A DNA stretch of 64,000 nt from Streptomyces sp. 378 (lineage in GTDB: Bacteria; Actinomycetota; Actinomycetes; Streptomycetales; Streptomycetaceae): contig NZ_JASKMS010000015.1 of the NCBI RefSeq assembly GCF_030124145.1, positions 124,001-188,000 on the forward strand, given 5' to 3'. The translations under genes were made by a program, and so were the position numbers. Position 1 is the stretch's first letter, and each line of letters opens with the position of its first letter. This document shows, in pieces, positions 35,271-43,950 of this stretch. Below the pieces are notes generated by a model. It did not search any database and was not told the DNA's origin. It saw nothing but the letters and a program-made list of their open reading frames with translations.

Positions 35271-36181
35271 GCAGTGGAGCCACGCGCAAGCACACCGCGC
35301 TGCCCAAGGCGCAGATCCTCATCGAGGCACTGCCCTGGCTGGTCCGGCACAACGGCAAGACGGTCGTCATCAAGTTCGGCGGCAACGCCATGATCGACGA
35401 GGACCTCAAGGCCGCCTTCGCCCAGGACGTGGTGTTCCTGCACCACGCCGGTCTCAAGCCCGTCGTGGTCCACGGCGGCGGCCCGCAGATCAGCGCCGCC
35501 CTCGACCAGCACGGCATCGTCAGCGAGTTCAAGGCCGGCCTCCGGGTCACCACCGAGGACGCCATGGACGTCGTACGGATGGTGCTGGCGGGGCAGGTCC
35601 AGCGCGAGCTGGTCGGGCTGCTCAACCAGCACGGGCCGCTGGCCGTCGGCCTGACCGGCGAGGACGCGCACACCATCACCGCCACCAAGCACCAGCCCGA
35701 GATCGACGGCGAACTGGTCGACATCGGCCGGGTCGGCGAGATCACCGCGATCGACACCGGCGCCATCCAGGCCCTGCTCGCCGACGGCCGCATCCCGGTC
35801 GTCTCCTCGATCGCCCGCTCCCAGGACGACGGACATGTCTACAACGTCAATGCTGATACGGCGGCTGCGGCACTCGCTGCTGCACTGGACGCCGAAACCC
35901 TCATGGTCCTCACGGACGTCGAGGGCCTCTACGAGGACTGGCCGCACAGCGACGAGGTGATCAGCCGCCTCACCGCCACCGAGCTGGAGCGGCTGCTGCC
36001 GGACCTGTCGTCCGGCATGGTGCCGAAGATGGAGGGCTGCCTGCACGCCGTGCGCAACGGCGTGACCACCGCCCGCGTCATCGACGGCCGGGTCCAGCAC
36101 TCGATCCTGCTGGAGATCTTCACCGACGAGGGCATCGGCACGATGGTCGTGCCCGACGAGCACGAGGGGGAAGCCGTATGA
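35267..36181 (+). CDS. argB: Acetylglutamate kinase
   Basis: 304 residues. It phosphorylates N-acetylglutamate (second step). The amino-acid kinase fold shows VVIKFGGNAM, VVHGGGPQIS, VGLTGEDA, the NVNADTAA nucleotide-site block and LTDVEGLY. An N-terminal ~20-residue extension with a hydrophobic helix (ILIEALPWLVRH) is typical of the arginine-inhibited hexameric kinases, so feedback control by arginine is likely. The ATG overlaps the argJ stop and the TGA overlaps the argD start. Confidence 0.97.
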   Translation: MSSGATRKHTALPKAQILIEALPWLVRHNGKTVVIKFGGNAMIDEDLKAAFAQDVVFLHHAGLKPVVVHGGGPQISAALDQHGIVSEFKAGLRVTTEDAMDVVRMVLAGQVQRELVGLLNQHGPLAVGLTGEDAHTITATKHQPEIDGELVDIGRVGEITAIDTGAIQALLADGRIPVVSSIARSQDDGHVYNVNADTAAAALAAALDAETLMVLTDVEGLYEDWPHSDEVISRLTATELERLLPDLSSGMVPKMEGCLHAVRNGVTTARVIDGRVQHSILLEIFTDEGIGTMVVPDEHEGEAV

Positions 36182-37377
36182 CCGCCCATCAGGAGTACGC
36201 CGAGCGGTGGCAGGGCGCGCTCATGAACAACTACGGCACCCCGCTGCTGCCCCTGGCCCGCGGCGAGGGCACCCGCGTCTGGGACGCCGACGGCCATTCC
36301 TACCTCGACTTCGTCGGCGGCATCGCCACCAACGCCCTCGGCCACGCCCACCCGGCGGTCGTCGAGGCCGTCACCCGGCAGATCGGCTCCCTCGGCCACA
36401 TCTCCAACTTCTTCATGGCCGAGCCGACCGTCGCCCTCGCCGAGCGGCTGCTGCGCCTGTTCGGCCGGGACGGCAAGGTCTTCTTCTGCAACTCCGGCGC
36501 GGAGGCCAACGAGGCCGCGTTCAAGATCGGCCGGCTGACCGGGCGGACCCATGTCGTCGCCACCGAGGGCGCCTTCCACGGGCGGACCATGGGCGCCCTG
36601 GCGATGACCGGCCAGGCCGGCAAGCGCGAGCCGTTCCTGCCCCTGCCCGGTGACGTCACCCACGTGCCCTTCGGCGACGCGCAGGCCCTGGCCGCCGCGG
36701 TCACCGAGGAGACCGCCCTCGTCATCCTGGAGCCGATCCAGGGCGAGCTCGGTGTCGTCGTCCCACCGGCCGGCTACCTCAAGGCGGCCCGGGCGATCAC
36801 GGCGGCGACCGGGGCGCTCCTCGTCCTCGACGAGGTGCAGACCGGCATGGGCCGGACCGGCCACTGGTTCGAGTACCAGGCCCACGAAGGCGTGCTGCCC
36901 GACGTCGTCACCCTCGCCAAGCAGCTCGGCGGCGGGCTCCCGCTGGGCGCCACCGTCGCCTTCGGGCGGGCCGCGGACCTGCTCCGGCCCGGCCAGCACG
37001 GCACGACGTTCGGCGGCAACCCCGTCGCCTGCGCCGCCGGACTCGCCGTCCTCGACACCATCGAGAACGAGGGGTTGCTGGAGAACGTCAAGCGGCAGAG
37101 CGAGAGGTTGCGGGAGGGAATCGAGGGTCTCGGCCACCCGTTGATCGATTTTGTCCGGGGCACGGGACTCCTCCTGGGTATCGTGCTCACCGAGCCGCTC
37201 GCGCCCCAGCTGCGCCAGGCGGCTCAGGAGGCCGGATTCCTGGTGAACGTGCCCGCCCCCGACGTCGTCCGGCTGATGCCGCCGCTGAACCTCGGCGACG
37301 ACGAGACGGACGCGTTCCTCGGGGCGCTGCCCGGCATCCTTCAGGCAGTGAGCGGGGACGGACGATCCGGGGAATGA
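36178..37377 (+). CDS. argD: Acetylornithine aminotransferase
   Basis: 399 residues of a class-III PLP aminotransferase, converting N-acetylglutamate semialdehyde to N-acetylornithine with glutamate as amino donor. Visible landmarks are CNSGAEANEAAFK, the GRTMGALAMTGQ block, LVLDEVQTGMGRTG and the PLP-binding K248 in VTLAKQLGGGLPLGA. It may also serve in lysine synthesis, as in other bacteria. It is coupled to argB by an ATGA overlap and followed 7 bases later by argR. Confidence 0.96.
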   Translation: MTAHQEYAERWQGALMNNYGTPLLPLARGEGTRVWDADGHSYLDFVGGIATNALGHAHPAVVEAVTRQIGSLGHISNFFMAEPTVALAERLLRLFGRDGKVFFCNSGAEANEAAFKIGRLTGRTHVVATEGAFHGRTMGALAMTGQAGKREPFLPLPGDVTHVPFGDAQALAAAVTEETALVILEPIQGELGVVVPPAGYLKAARAITAATGALLVLDEVQTGMGRTGHWFEYQAHEGVLPDVVTLAKQLGGGLPLGATVAFGRAADLLRPGQHGTTFGGNPVACAAGLAVLDTIENEGLLENVKRQSERLREGIEGLGHPLIDFVRGTGLLLGIVLTEPLAPQLRQAAQEAGFLVNVPAPDVVRLMPPLNLGDDETDAFLGALPGILQAVSGDGRSGE

Positions 37378-37384
37378 GTCGACG

Positions 37385-37930
37385 ATGAGCCAGGCGCAGG
37401 ACCACGAGCAGCCGGGGGCGAACGGGCCCGCCGTGCCGCAGACCCGCACCGCCCGCCACCGCCGGATCGTGGACATCCTCAACCGGCAGCCGGTCCGCTC
37501 GCAGAGCCAGCTGGCGAAGCTGCTCGCCGACGACGGGCTGAACGTCACGCAGGCGACGCTCAGCCGGGACCTGGACGAGCTGAACGCGGTGAAGATCCGC
37601 AACACCGACGGCGACCTGATCTACGCGGTGCCCAGCGAGGGCGGATTCCGTACGCCCCGGGCGCCGCTGGGCGGGTCGGCGAAGGAGGAGCGGATGCGGC
37701 GGCTGTCGCAGGAACTGCTGATCTCCGCGGAGGCCTCGGCGAACCTCGTGGTCCTGCGCACCCCTCCCGGGGCCGCGCAGTTCCTGGCCTCGGCCATCGA
37801 CCAGGCCGAACTGCACGACATCCTGGGGACGATCGCCGGTGACGACACGCTGCTGCTGATCAGCAGGGAGCCGGCGGGTGGGCAGGCGCTGGCCGATCAT
37901 CTGCTGAGGCTGGCGCAGAACGGGCACTAG
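37385..37930 (+). CDS. argR: Arginine repressor ArgR
   Basis: 181 residues. The N-terminal winged helix (RHRRIVDILNRQPVRSQSQLAKLL, then NVTQATLSRDLDEL) binds ARG boxes. The C-terminal hexamerisation and arginine-binding part contains GAAQFLASAIDQ and DILGTIAGDDTLLLI. It represses the arg operons when arginine is abundant and here closes the operon it regulates, giving autogenous control. Operator sites are seen before argC and argH. The N-terminal ~20 residues form a polar tail longer than in E. coli ArgR. Confidence 0.96.
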   Translation: MSQAQDHEQPGANGPAVPQTRTARHRRIVDILNRQPVRSQSQLAKLLADDGLNVTQATLSRDLDELNAVKIRNTDGDLIYAVPSEGGFRTPRAPLGGSAKEERMRRLSQELLISAEASANLVVLRTPPGAAQFLASAIDQAELHDILGTIAGDDTLLLISREPAGGQALADHLLRLAQNGH

Positions 37931-37958
37931 GGGTTGCCGTTCGGGTGCGGGAGCGCTG

Positions 37959-37995
37959 TGGCTGATCGCGCAGTTCCCCGCGCCCCTGGGGCGCA
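37959..37995. repeat. Streptomyces intergenic hairpin repeat, copy 1
   Basis: A GC-rich palindromic element containing CGCGCAGTTCCCCGCGCCCC, found after argR. Related copies in the opposite orientation occur after argH and after the MFS gene. It follows an operon end and precedes a convergent gene, so it may act as a terminator. Confidence 0.6.
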
Positions 37996-38027
37996 GCCGC
38001 TGCGCCCGCGCCCGCCCAAGCCTCAAC

Positions 38028-38831
38028 TCACCCCAGCCTCGCAGCCAACCCCCCCGTGCACCGCACCTCATCCCCTGCCGTGATCAACAGCGCCTCCACG
38101 TCCGGCAGCGACTCCAGCCACGCCAGGCCTTCCCGCGACCCCATCGCGAACGCCGCCGTCGCCCAGCAGTCGACCCACGTCAGCCGGGGCCCCACCACCG
38201 TCACGGCGACCAGGTCGGTGACAGCCGACCGCCCCGTACGGGGATCGACGATGTGGTCTCCCCGCTCCGCCGTACCGGACGTGGCCACGGAAAGCTCGTC
38301 GGCCCCGGCGGCCGAGATGACCGCCGCCAGGCCTCCCGGCCGCAGCGGGTCGGACACACCCACGCGCCACGGCCGCTGCCCGCCCGGTGTCCCGAGCAAC
38401 TGCACGTCCCCGCCGCCGTTGAGGCTCACCCCGCACACCCCGGGCACGTCCGCCAGTCGCCGCGCGGCCCGTTCGACGGCCCAGCCCTTGACGATGCCGG
38501 TCGGATCGAGAGAACCCCGGTACGAGGTGCTGAACCAGCCGTCGCTCAACCGCTCCGCCTCCGCGGCCAGTTCCAGCACCTCGGCGACCTCGGGGTCGCA
38601 CTCCTCGACGGTCACCTCCCCACGCCGCAGCCGGGAGATCTGGCTGTCCTCGCGGTACGTGCTGAACACCGCGTCGACCCGGTGCAGCCCGGTGACGGCC
38701 TCGTCCAGAGCCGCGCGCACGGCGTGCGGTTCCCCGCCGCGGACGTCGAAGGAGAAGACGGTCCCCATCGTCTCCTCGGCATGACGTACCGCGGCGGGAG
38801 CCTCTGCGGAGTCGGTCACCTGGTCAGCCAC
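38028..38831 (-). CDS. apbE: FAD:protein FMN transferase (ApbE)
   Basis: About 267 residues from the GTG at 38831 (start uncertain; an in-frame GTG lies 4 codons later). ApbE proteins attach FMN covalently to Thr/Ser of FMN_bind domains, using FAD. Conserved blocks are METMGT-like EETMGTVFSFDV, VFSTYREDSQISRL, DPTGIVKGWAVERAA, SLNGGGDVQ and HIVDPRTGRS with the Mg-binding region following. It overlaps the end of the triple FMN_bind gene by 8 bases, so enzyme and substrate are co-expressed. No clear lipobox or signal peptide is visible in this form, so the modification site (inside or outside the membrane) is open. Confidence 0.9.
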   Translation of the reverse strand: MADQVTDSAEAPAAVRHAEETMGTVFSFDVRGGEPHAVRAALDEAVTGLHRVDAVFSTYREDSQISRLRRGEVTVEECDPEVAEVLELAAEAERLSDGWFSTSYRGSLDPTGIVKGWAVERAARRLADVPGVCGVSLNGGGDVQLLGTPGGQRPWRVGVSDPLRPGGLAAVISAAGADELSVATSGTAERGDHIVDPRTGRSAVTDLVAVTVVGPRLTWVDCWATAAFAMGSREGLAWLESLPDVEALLITAGDEVRCTGGLAARLG

Positions 38832-39882
38832 CGGCCTGGTCCAGCGCGGACTGGAGGGACTGCTTGTAGCCGGCACTGGTGTACGTCGCCCCGGACACGG
38901 CGTCGATCTGCGCGTTCCCGGCCGCTACGGCCGCCTGGTTGAGGCGGGGGACGGAGGAGGAGGTGATCTGGTCGCTGCGGCCGCCCTTGGGGGCCTGGAC
39001 CGCTTCCGCCTTGGTGATCTTCCCGCCGGAGACGGTCACCCGCACCTGCACCGGGCCGTACTGCGTCTGCGCGACGCTGCCGGTGAGGGTCCGGGTCTCG
39101 GCCTGACCGCCGCCCGACCCCGCGGCCTGCGAGGAACCGCCCCCGGCCGGAGCCTTGTCCAGGGCCGACTGGAGGGACTGCTTGTAGCCGGCACTGGTGT
39201 ACGTGGCACCGGAGACCGCGTCGATATCGGCGGTTCCGGCCGCTACGGCCGCCTGGTTGAGGCGGGGGACGGAGGAGGAGGTGATCTGGTCGCTGCGGCC
39301 GCCCTTGGGGGCCTGGACCGCTTCCGCCTTGGTGATCTTCCCGCCGGAGACGGTCACCCGCACCTGCACCGGACCGTACTGCGTCTGCGCGACATCACCG
39401 GTCAGCGTCTGCGCGTCACCCCCCGACCCCTGCTGCGCTCCGGCCGACGCCTTCGCCTTGTCCAGGGCCGACTGGAGGGACTTCTTGTAGCCGGCGCTGG
39501 TGTACGTCGCGCCCGAGACCGCGTCGATCTCCGCGCCCTGCGCCGCGACCACCGCCTGGTTGAGGCGCGGCACCGAACTCGCGGTGATCTGGTCGCTGCG
39601 ACCGCCCTTGGGCGTCTGCACCGCCTCGGCCCGGGTGATCCTGCCGTTGCTCATCGTCAGGCGGACCTGCACCGCGCCGTACTGCGTCTGCGCCGCGTCA
39701 CCGGTGACCGCGCCGTTCACGCCGCCCTGCGGTGCCTGCCCGGCCGCCGCGGGCGGTGCCTGCCCCGCCGCCTGGGCCGAGCCCGGGTCGGAGGCCGGCT
39801 TCAGGGACAGCAGAAGCACGATCCCGGAGACGGTGGCTGCGCCGGCGAGCACGGCGCGCCGTACGGGGTGAGACTTCCTCAT
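38824..39882 (-). CDS. Exported protein with three FMN-binding domains
   Basis: 352 residues: a basic N-terminus and hydrophobic helix (VLAGAATVSGIVLLLSL, 11-27) that act as signal peptide or anchor, a Pro/Ala/Gln linker, then three FMN_bind domains at ~57-141, 159-242 and 266-348. Each ends in DAVSGATYTSAGYK, the flavinylation motif, with T128, T229 and T335 as likely FMN acceptors. Domains 2 and 3 are nearly identical in protein and DNA, indicating recent duplication. It lies between a membrane ferric reductase and ApbE, so it probably carries electrons outside the membrane on three covalent flavins. Confidence 0.93.
   Translation of the reverse strand: MRKSHPVRRAVLAGAATVSGIVLLLSLKPASDPGSAQAAGQAPPAAAGQAPQGGVNGAVTGDAAQTQYGAVQVRLTMSNGRITRAEAVQTPKGGRSDQITASSVPRLNQAVVAAQGAEIDAVSGATYTSAGYKKSLQSALDKAKASAGAQQGSGGDAQTLTGDVAQTQYGPVQVRVTVSGGKITKAEAVQAPKGGRSDQITSSSVPRLNQAAVAAGTADIDAVSGATYTSAGYKQSLQSALDKAPAGGGSSQAAGSGGGQAETRTLTGSVAQTQYGPVQVRVTVSGGKITKAEAVQAPKGGRSDQITSSSVPRLNQAAVAAGNAQIDAVSGATYTSAGYKQSLQSALDQAGG
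38849..39393. repeat. 318-base direct repeat encoding two FMN-binding domains
   Basis: Bases 38849-39075 recur at 39167-39393 with a 318-base offset (106 codons) and few differences; long blocks in the middle are identical. The repeat encodes domains 3 and 2 of the exported flavoprotein. Third-position identity in GC-rich codons points to recent tandem duplication or gene conversion. Confidence 0.85.
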
Positions 39883-39922
39883 CGTTTCCCAAACTCCTGA
39901 AGGGCCGTTGGTGTCCCGTCGC

Positions 39923-41305
39923 TCACATCTCGAACGACTCGTGATGGATACGGCGGGCGGGTACTCCCGCGCCGCGCAGTGCCTCGTAGACGGACTGCGC
40001 GAAGCCGGGCGGCCCGCACATGAAGACGTCGTGGTCGTCGATGTCCGGGATCTTCCGCTGGAGGGACTCCGCGGAGATGTCGGGGCGTTCCCCGTCCGGG
40101 CTGTTGACCGCGTACATCAGCCGGGCGCCGCGCTCGTCGGCGATCTTGGCGAGCTCGCCCCACAGCGCCAGGTCCTGGGTGCTGTTGGCCCGGTAGAGGA
40201 GCGTGATGTCACCGGACGAGCCCGGCAGCGTCTCGAACAGCGCCCGCATCGGGGTGATGCCGACACCACCGGCCACCAGCAGCACCTTGCCGCGGCTGCG
40301 GCGCTGCGCGGTCATCGCCCCGTACGGGCCCTCGGCCCACACCCGCGTGCCGGGCGTCAGTTCGCGCAGCCGGGAGGTGTGGTCGCCGATCGCCTTGACG
40401 GTGATCCGCAGCATGTCCGGGCGGGGTGCCGCCGACAGGGAGTAGGGATGTGAGCTGAAGCGCATGCCCGGCGCCATGAACCGCCAGCGGAAGAAGTGCC
40501 CGGCCTCCGCGCCCATCCGGTGCAGCCTGCGCCCGCCGATCAGCACGGACACGATGCCCGGGGTCTCCTCGATGACGGCCTCGACCCGCATGCGGTGCCG
40601 CAGGTTCAGCCGGATCGGCGTGAGGATCCGGTACCAGACGACCAGCGCGGTCACCACGCCGTACAGCCCGTACCAGAAGGTCTTGGCCGTCGGCTCGACG
40701 GCGAACTCGTTGCCGGTCGTGATCTGGTGCCAGAACGTCAGGTACACCGCCGCGTACGTGAGCAGGTGCACGTGGTACCAGGTGTCGTAGCCGATCAGGC
40801 GGCGCACCCCGCCGATCGACAGGATGCCGATGAGGAACAGCAGGCCCGTGCCGATGGCGGCCTTGCCCATGTCGGGCAGCTGGTTGATGGAGTCGGTCGT
40901 CTGCTGGACGATGTCGCCGAGCCCCTTGCCCGCCTGCAGGGCGTAGCCCCACATGATCAGGAAGACATGGGCCAGGACCAGGCAGAGCGTGTAGCGGCCG
41001 GTCATGGCGTGCCAGCGCGCGACCCGGTCGGTGCCCACCCGGCGCTCCAGCGCGGGCACCCGGGCCATCTGGAGCACCACGAGTGCCATGAGGTAACCGG
41101 CGAGCAGGCCGGTGATCCGGCCGGCGGCCAGGATCTTGCTCGTGGTGTCCGCGAGGGCCGGTGTGTTGTCCCACCACAGCCACAGCACGGCCGCCGCACC
41201 GGCCCACAGGGCGATCAGCAGTGGGACGGCCGGGGAGCGGCGCGGGCGGATGCGGCGCATCGTCTGGCGGCGGGCGGCACGTCCGCCTGCGAGCGTGGTG
41301 GTCAC
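39923..41305 (-). CDS. Membrane ferric-reductase-like flavoprotein
   Basis: 460 residues. The N-terminal ~210 residues hold six hydrophobic helices of the ferric-reductase transmembrane type with haem-ligand-like His (YTLCLVLAHVFLIMWG, YHVHLLTYAAVYLTFWHQ). The rest is an FNR-type module: FAD-binding FSSHPYSLS, then the NAD(P) part with VAGGVGITPMRALFE and the terminal FMCGPPGFAQ block. It should pass electrons from NAD(P)H through FAD and haem across the membrane. GTG 41305 is fixed by GGAGG four bases upstream. It heads a three-gene minus-strand unit with the triple FMN_bind protein (40-base gap) and apbE. Confidence 0.92.
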   Translation of the reverse strand: MTTTLAGGRAARRQTMRRIRPRRSPAVPLLIALWAGAAAVLWLWWDNTPALADTTSKILAAGRITGLLAGYLMALVVLQMARVPALERRVGTDRVARWHAMTGRYTLCLVLAHVFLIMWGYALQAGKGLGDIVQQTTDSINQLPDMGKAAIGTGLLFLIGILSIGGVRRLIGYDTWYHVHLLTYAAVYLTFWHQITTGNEFAVEPTAKTFWYGLYGVVTALVVWYRILTPIRLNLRHRMRVEAVIEETPGIVSVLIGGRRLHRMGAEAGHFFRWRFMAPGMRFSSHPYSLSAAPRPDMLRITVKAIGDHTSRLRELTPGTRVWAEGPYGAMTAQRRSRGKVLLVAGGVGITPMRALFETLPGSSGDITLLYRANSTQDLALWGELAKIADERGARLMYAVNSPDGERPDISAESLQRKIPDIDDHDVFMCGPPGFAQSVYEALRGAGVPARRIHHESFEM

Positions 41306-41432
41306 GGTTCCTCCGTGGGGACTTGACCCTTGGCCCACAGATACGTGCCGGGAGACGGGAGTGTTCAGCCGCGTCCCGAGTCGGCTGCGAACAGGAGTGA
41401 CCGCTGGTAACACGGACACGGCCGGCGCACCG

Positions 41433-42128
41433 TCACAGACCCGTGACGGCCGTCTTCCCGCTCGTCGTGCCGACGGCGATGTGCGGCCGCCGCGCGGGGT
41501 CGGCCCAGGTCAGGATCCGCCGCATCGCGTCCTCGGACACGCAACCGGCCGTCGCACCCCGCCCGTTGACGTGGAGGAAGATGCCGGCGCCGCGCCCCCG
41601 CACGGGACGCTCGTAGTTGAAGCCGATGACGAGCGCGTGTGCGTACTGGGCGCGGTAGGTGATCAGCTGCTCGGCCTCGGCGGCCCGGCAGTCGGCCGCG
41701 CGCGGCTCGCTCCAGCGGTTGTAGGAGCGGGAGTCGTTGTCCTGACACCACCAGGAGTCCCGGTGCACCCTGCGGTAGCCGTACGCCGTCCCGCGCGGTG
41801 CCGCCTTGATGCCGAAGGCGTACGGCAGGCCGTAGAGGCCGGTGGGTGTGGTGCTGGTGCCCTGCTTGCGGGAGGCACCCGCGACGAGCCCGTTCGCTCC
41901 GAAACGGGCGGGCGCGGAGCCCATCTTCACCCAGCGTCCGTCCCCGCCGCGGTCCCACCAGCTGACCGTGCCCGTGGTCGAGGACCGCTCCGGGGCCACC
42001 GCGGTGATCAGCTGGGTGCCGCCGCCGGTGTCCGCCATCCGGGCCGGCAGCGGTGGCGCGGGGGCGGGCGGCCCGGCGCCGAGCACGATCAGGGAGGAGA
42101 CGGCGAGGGCTACGGCACCGGGGCGCAT
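41433..42128 (-). CDS. Exported YkuD-type L,D-transpeptidase-like protein
   Basis: 231 residues with an N-terminal hydrophobic export signal (VALAVSSLIVLGAG, then a Pro/Ala stretch). The catalytic signature H186-V-N-G-R-G-A-T-A-G-C196 fits the YkuD/ErfK fold, in which Cys attacks the peptidoglycan stem peptide to make 3-3 links. Two Cys outside the active site (C128, C147) may form a disulfide. The substrate is inferred; some relatives act on lipoproteins or are inactive. It sits between the reductase unit and the PNPOx gene; its start is 3 bases after the PNPOx stop. Confidence 0.88.
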   Translation of the reverse strand: MRPGAVALAVSSLIVLGAGPPAPAPPLPARMADTGGGTQLITAVAPERSSTTGTVSWWDRGGDGRWVKMGSAPARFGANGLVAGASRKQGTSTTPTGLYGLPYAFGIKAAPRGTAYGYRRVHRDSWWCQDNDSRSYNRWSEPRAADCRAAEAEQLITYRAQYAHALVIGFNYERPVRGRGAGIFLHVNGRGATAGCVSEDAMRRILTWADPARRPHIAVGTTSGKTAVTGL

Positions 42129-42131
42129 GCC

Positions 42132-42719
42132 TCAGACCGTAGAGGGCGGCAGCGGCAACGGCAGCCCGGGTAGTCCGTCCAGGCTGCTGGCGATGTGCTC
42201 CTTCTTGCTGAAGTACGCGCTGAGCGATGCGTCGTCCTCCCGGGCGAACCGCTTGGCGTGCAGGTCCCGGTCCTCCTCGTACGCCATGAAGGGGACCGCG
42301 TAACCGCAGGTGTCGCGGACGAGTTCGGCGGTGACGACGATGATCGCGCGCAAGCCGTGCCGGGTCGGGTCGATGTCCGGGAAGTGCGCGAGCAGGTCCC
42401 CGAAACGGGGGTCGTCGCGGAAGACCGGTTCACCCCTGCCGTGCACGCGGACGATGTTCGGCGGGCCCTGGAAGGCGCACCACATCAGGGTGATCCGCCC
42501 GTTCTCCCGCAGATGGGCGATGGTCTCGGCGTTGGAACCGGCGAAGTCGAGGTAGGCCACCGTGAGCTCGTCGAGCACCGCGAAGGAGCCGGTGAGCCCC
42601 TTGGGTGAGAGGTTGACCGTGCCGTCGGCGGCCAGGGGGGCGGTGGCGGTGAAGAAGACCGGCTGCGCCTCGATGAACGTGCGGAGCCGGCCGTCTATGC
42701 GCTCATAAGTCTTTCCCAT
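42132..42719 (-). CDS. Pyridoxamine 5'-phosphate oxidase-like flavoprotein
   Basis: 195 residues of the PNPOx-like split-barrel family: a strand set from FFTATAPLAADGTVNLSPKG through VAYLDFAGSNAETIAHLRENGRITLMWCAFQ to VRVHGRGEPVF. Such proteins bind FMN or F420 and reduce varied small molecules; the substrate is unknown. There is no ribosome binding site before the ATG, but a promoter at 42728-42757 would start RNA at or next to it, so translation is probably leaderless. The L,D-transpeptidase gene follows 3 bases later. Confidence 0.82.
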   Translation of the reverse strand: MGKTYERIDGRLRTFIEAQPVFFTATAPLAADGTVNLSPKGLTGSFAVLDELTVAYLDFAGSNAETIAHLRENGRITLMWCAFQGPPNIVRVHGRGEPVFRDDPRFGDLLAHFPDIDPTRHGLRAIIVVTAELVRDTCGYAVPFMAYEEDRDLHAKRFAREDDASLSAYFSKKEHIASSLDGLPGLPLPLPPSTV

Positions 42720-42727
42720 GTCGAACG

Positions 42728-42757
42728 ATTATGGTCGCAGATCTTTCGACGGTCTAA
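42728..42757 (-). promoter_or_regulatory. Probable promoter giving a leaderless transcript
   Basis: On the minus strand TTAGAC (42752-42757) and CATAAT (42728-42733) are separated by 18 bases. The -10 lies 8 bases before the ATG of the PNPOx-like gene, so transcription would begin at the start codon. The lack of a Shine-Dalgarno sequence agrees. Confidence 0.55.
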
Positions 42758-42859
42758 GGAATCGCGGGATCCGGTCACCTCTGCCGGATCCCGCAAGCAG
42801 GCGTCGTCCGTGGCCGCCCCGGCCGGCGCTCCCACGGGGCGGCCACAGCGCCTGTCACC

Positions 42860-43792
42860 TCACTTGGTGAGCGTGCAGGCGGCCAGGGAATCCAGTCCGG
42901 CCGGCTTCTCGGCCGTGCGGCCGATGGCGGTGGCGATGCGGTTGACGGTGGCGATCCGCTTGTCCTCCAGGGGGCCGAGGATGGCGTTCTGGACGAAGTT
43001 GGGTCCGCCCTGGCCGACGGTGTCGACGAGACGCTTGTTGGCCTCGGCGATCTGCGTGTCCAGCAGGGTCAGGTTCCGGTCGACCTCGGCCTGGGCCGAG
43101 GCGGGGATCGCCGGCAGCTGGGAGGCGACGTCCGGGCAGCTGATCGTGCCGGCCCCGGCGTTCCCCGCCTCGCCCGCACCCGCACCCGCACCCGCGCCGC
43201 CCTCTTCGGCACCCGCACCGGCCTCCGCGCCGGCACCTGCCCCGGCGCCCGCGCCGCCCTCTTCGGCACCCGCACCGGCGCCCGCGCCCGCATCCGCACC
43301 GGCGCCCGCCTCGCCGCCCGCAGCCCCGCCCGCCCCTGCGCCACCGTCGGCGTTCAGCTGGCAGGCGGCGAAGGCCTCCAGACCCTCGGGCTTCGCGGCG
43401 GCTCGCCCGATCGCGGTCTCGATGCGGTTCAGAGCCGCGACGCGCTTGTCCTCCAGCGGGCCGAGGATGGCGTTCTGGACGAAGTTGGGCCCGCCCTGGC
43501 CGACGGTGTCGACCAGGCGCTTGTTGGCCTCCTGGATCTGCGTGTTCAGCTGGGCGAGGTTGCTGTCGACCTCCGCCTTCGCCGAGGCGGGGACCGCGGG
43601 CAGCTGGCCCGTGACATCCGGGCAGGTGATGGTGCCGGGGCCCGCCAGCGTCCGGGCGCTCGCGCCACCGCTGTCGGGCGTCTCCCCGGCGAGGGCGAAG
43701 CCGGCGATCACCGTGCCGGACAGTGCCACCGCGGCGGCGCCGCCGATGAACGTGACGCGACGCTTGTTGTACTTCGGAAGAGCCCTGGACAT
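42860..43792 (-). CDS. Exported protein with two duplicated Cys-paired domains
   Basis: 310 residues. A basic start and hydrophobic helix (VTFIGGAAAVALSGTVIAGFALA, 13-35) direct export or membrane anchoring. Two ~94-residue copies of one domain follow (53-146 and 216-309), sharing EANKRLVDTVGQGGPNFVQN and AILGPLEDKR. Each copy has one Cys near each end (C57/C144, C219/C306), suggesting a disulfide per copy. The linker (147-215) is Gly/Ala/Glu-rich, with AGAGAEEGG repeated. The family is unknown to me. It is divergent from argH across ~220 bases. Function cannot be assigned. Confidence 0.8.
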   Translation of the reverse strand: MSRALPKYNKRRVTFIGGAAAVALSGTVIAGFALAGETPDSGGASARTLAGPGTITCPDVTGQLPAVPASAKAEVDSNLAQLNTQIQEANKRLVDTVGQGGPNFVQNAILGPLEDKRVAALNRIETAIGRAAAKPEGLEAFAACQLNADGGAGAGGAAGGEAGAGADAGAGAGAGAEEGGAGAGAGAGAEAGAGAEEGGAGAGAGAGEAGNAGAGTISCPDVASQLPAIPASAQAEVDRNLTLLDTQIAEANKRLVDTVGQGGPNFVQNAILGPLEDKRIATVNRIATAIGRTAEKPAGLDSLAACTLTK

Positions 43793-43950
43793 GCGGATGC
43801 CTCACTAGGGGTCGGGGGTGTCGTCGGTGTCGTAACGCGGCGCCTGCGTTCGGCGAGAGGTACGGGTAAGCGGTTTCCCGCGTTCAAAGGATCTTCAAAT
43901 TCCTCTCTCCTGACCGGAAACCGCTCCTCGGCCCTGCCGAATTGACGAAT

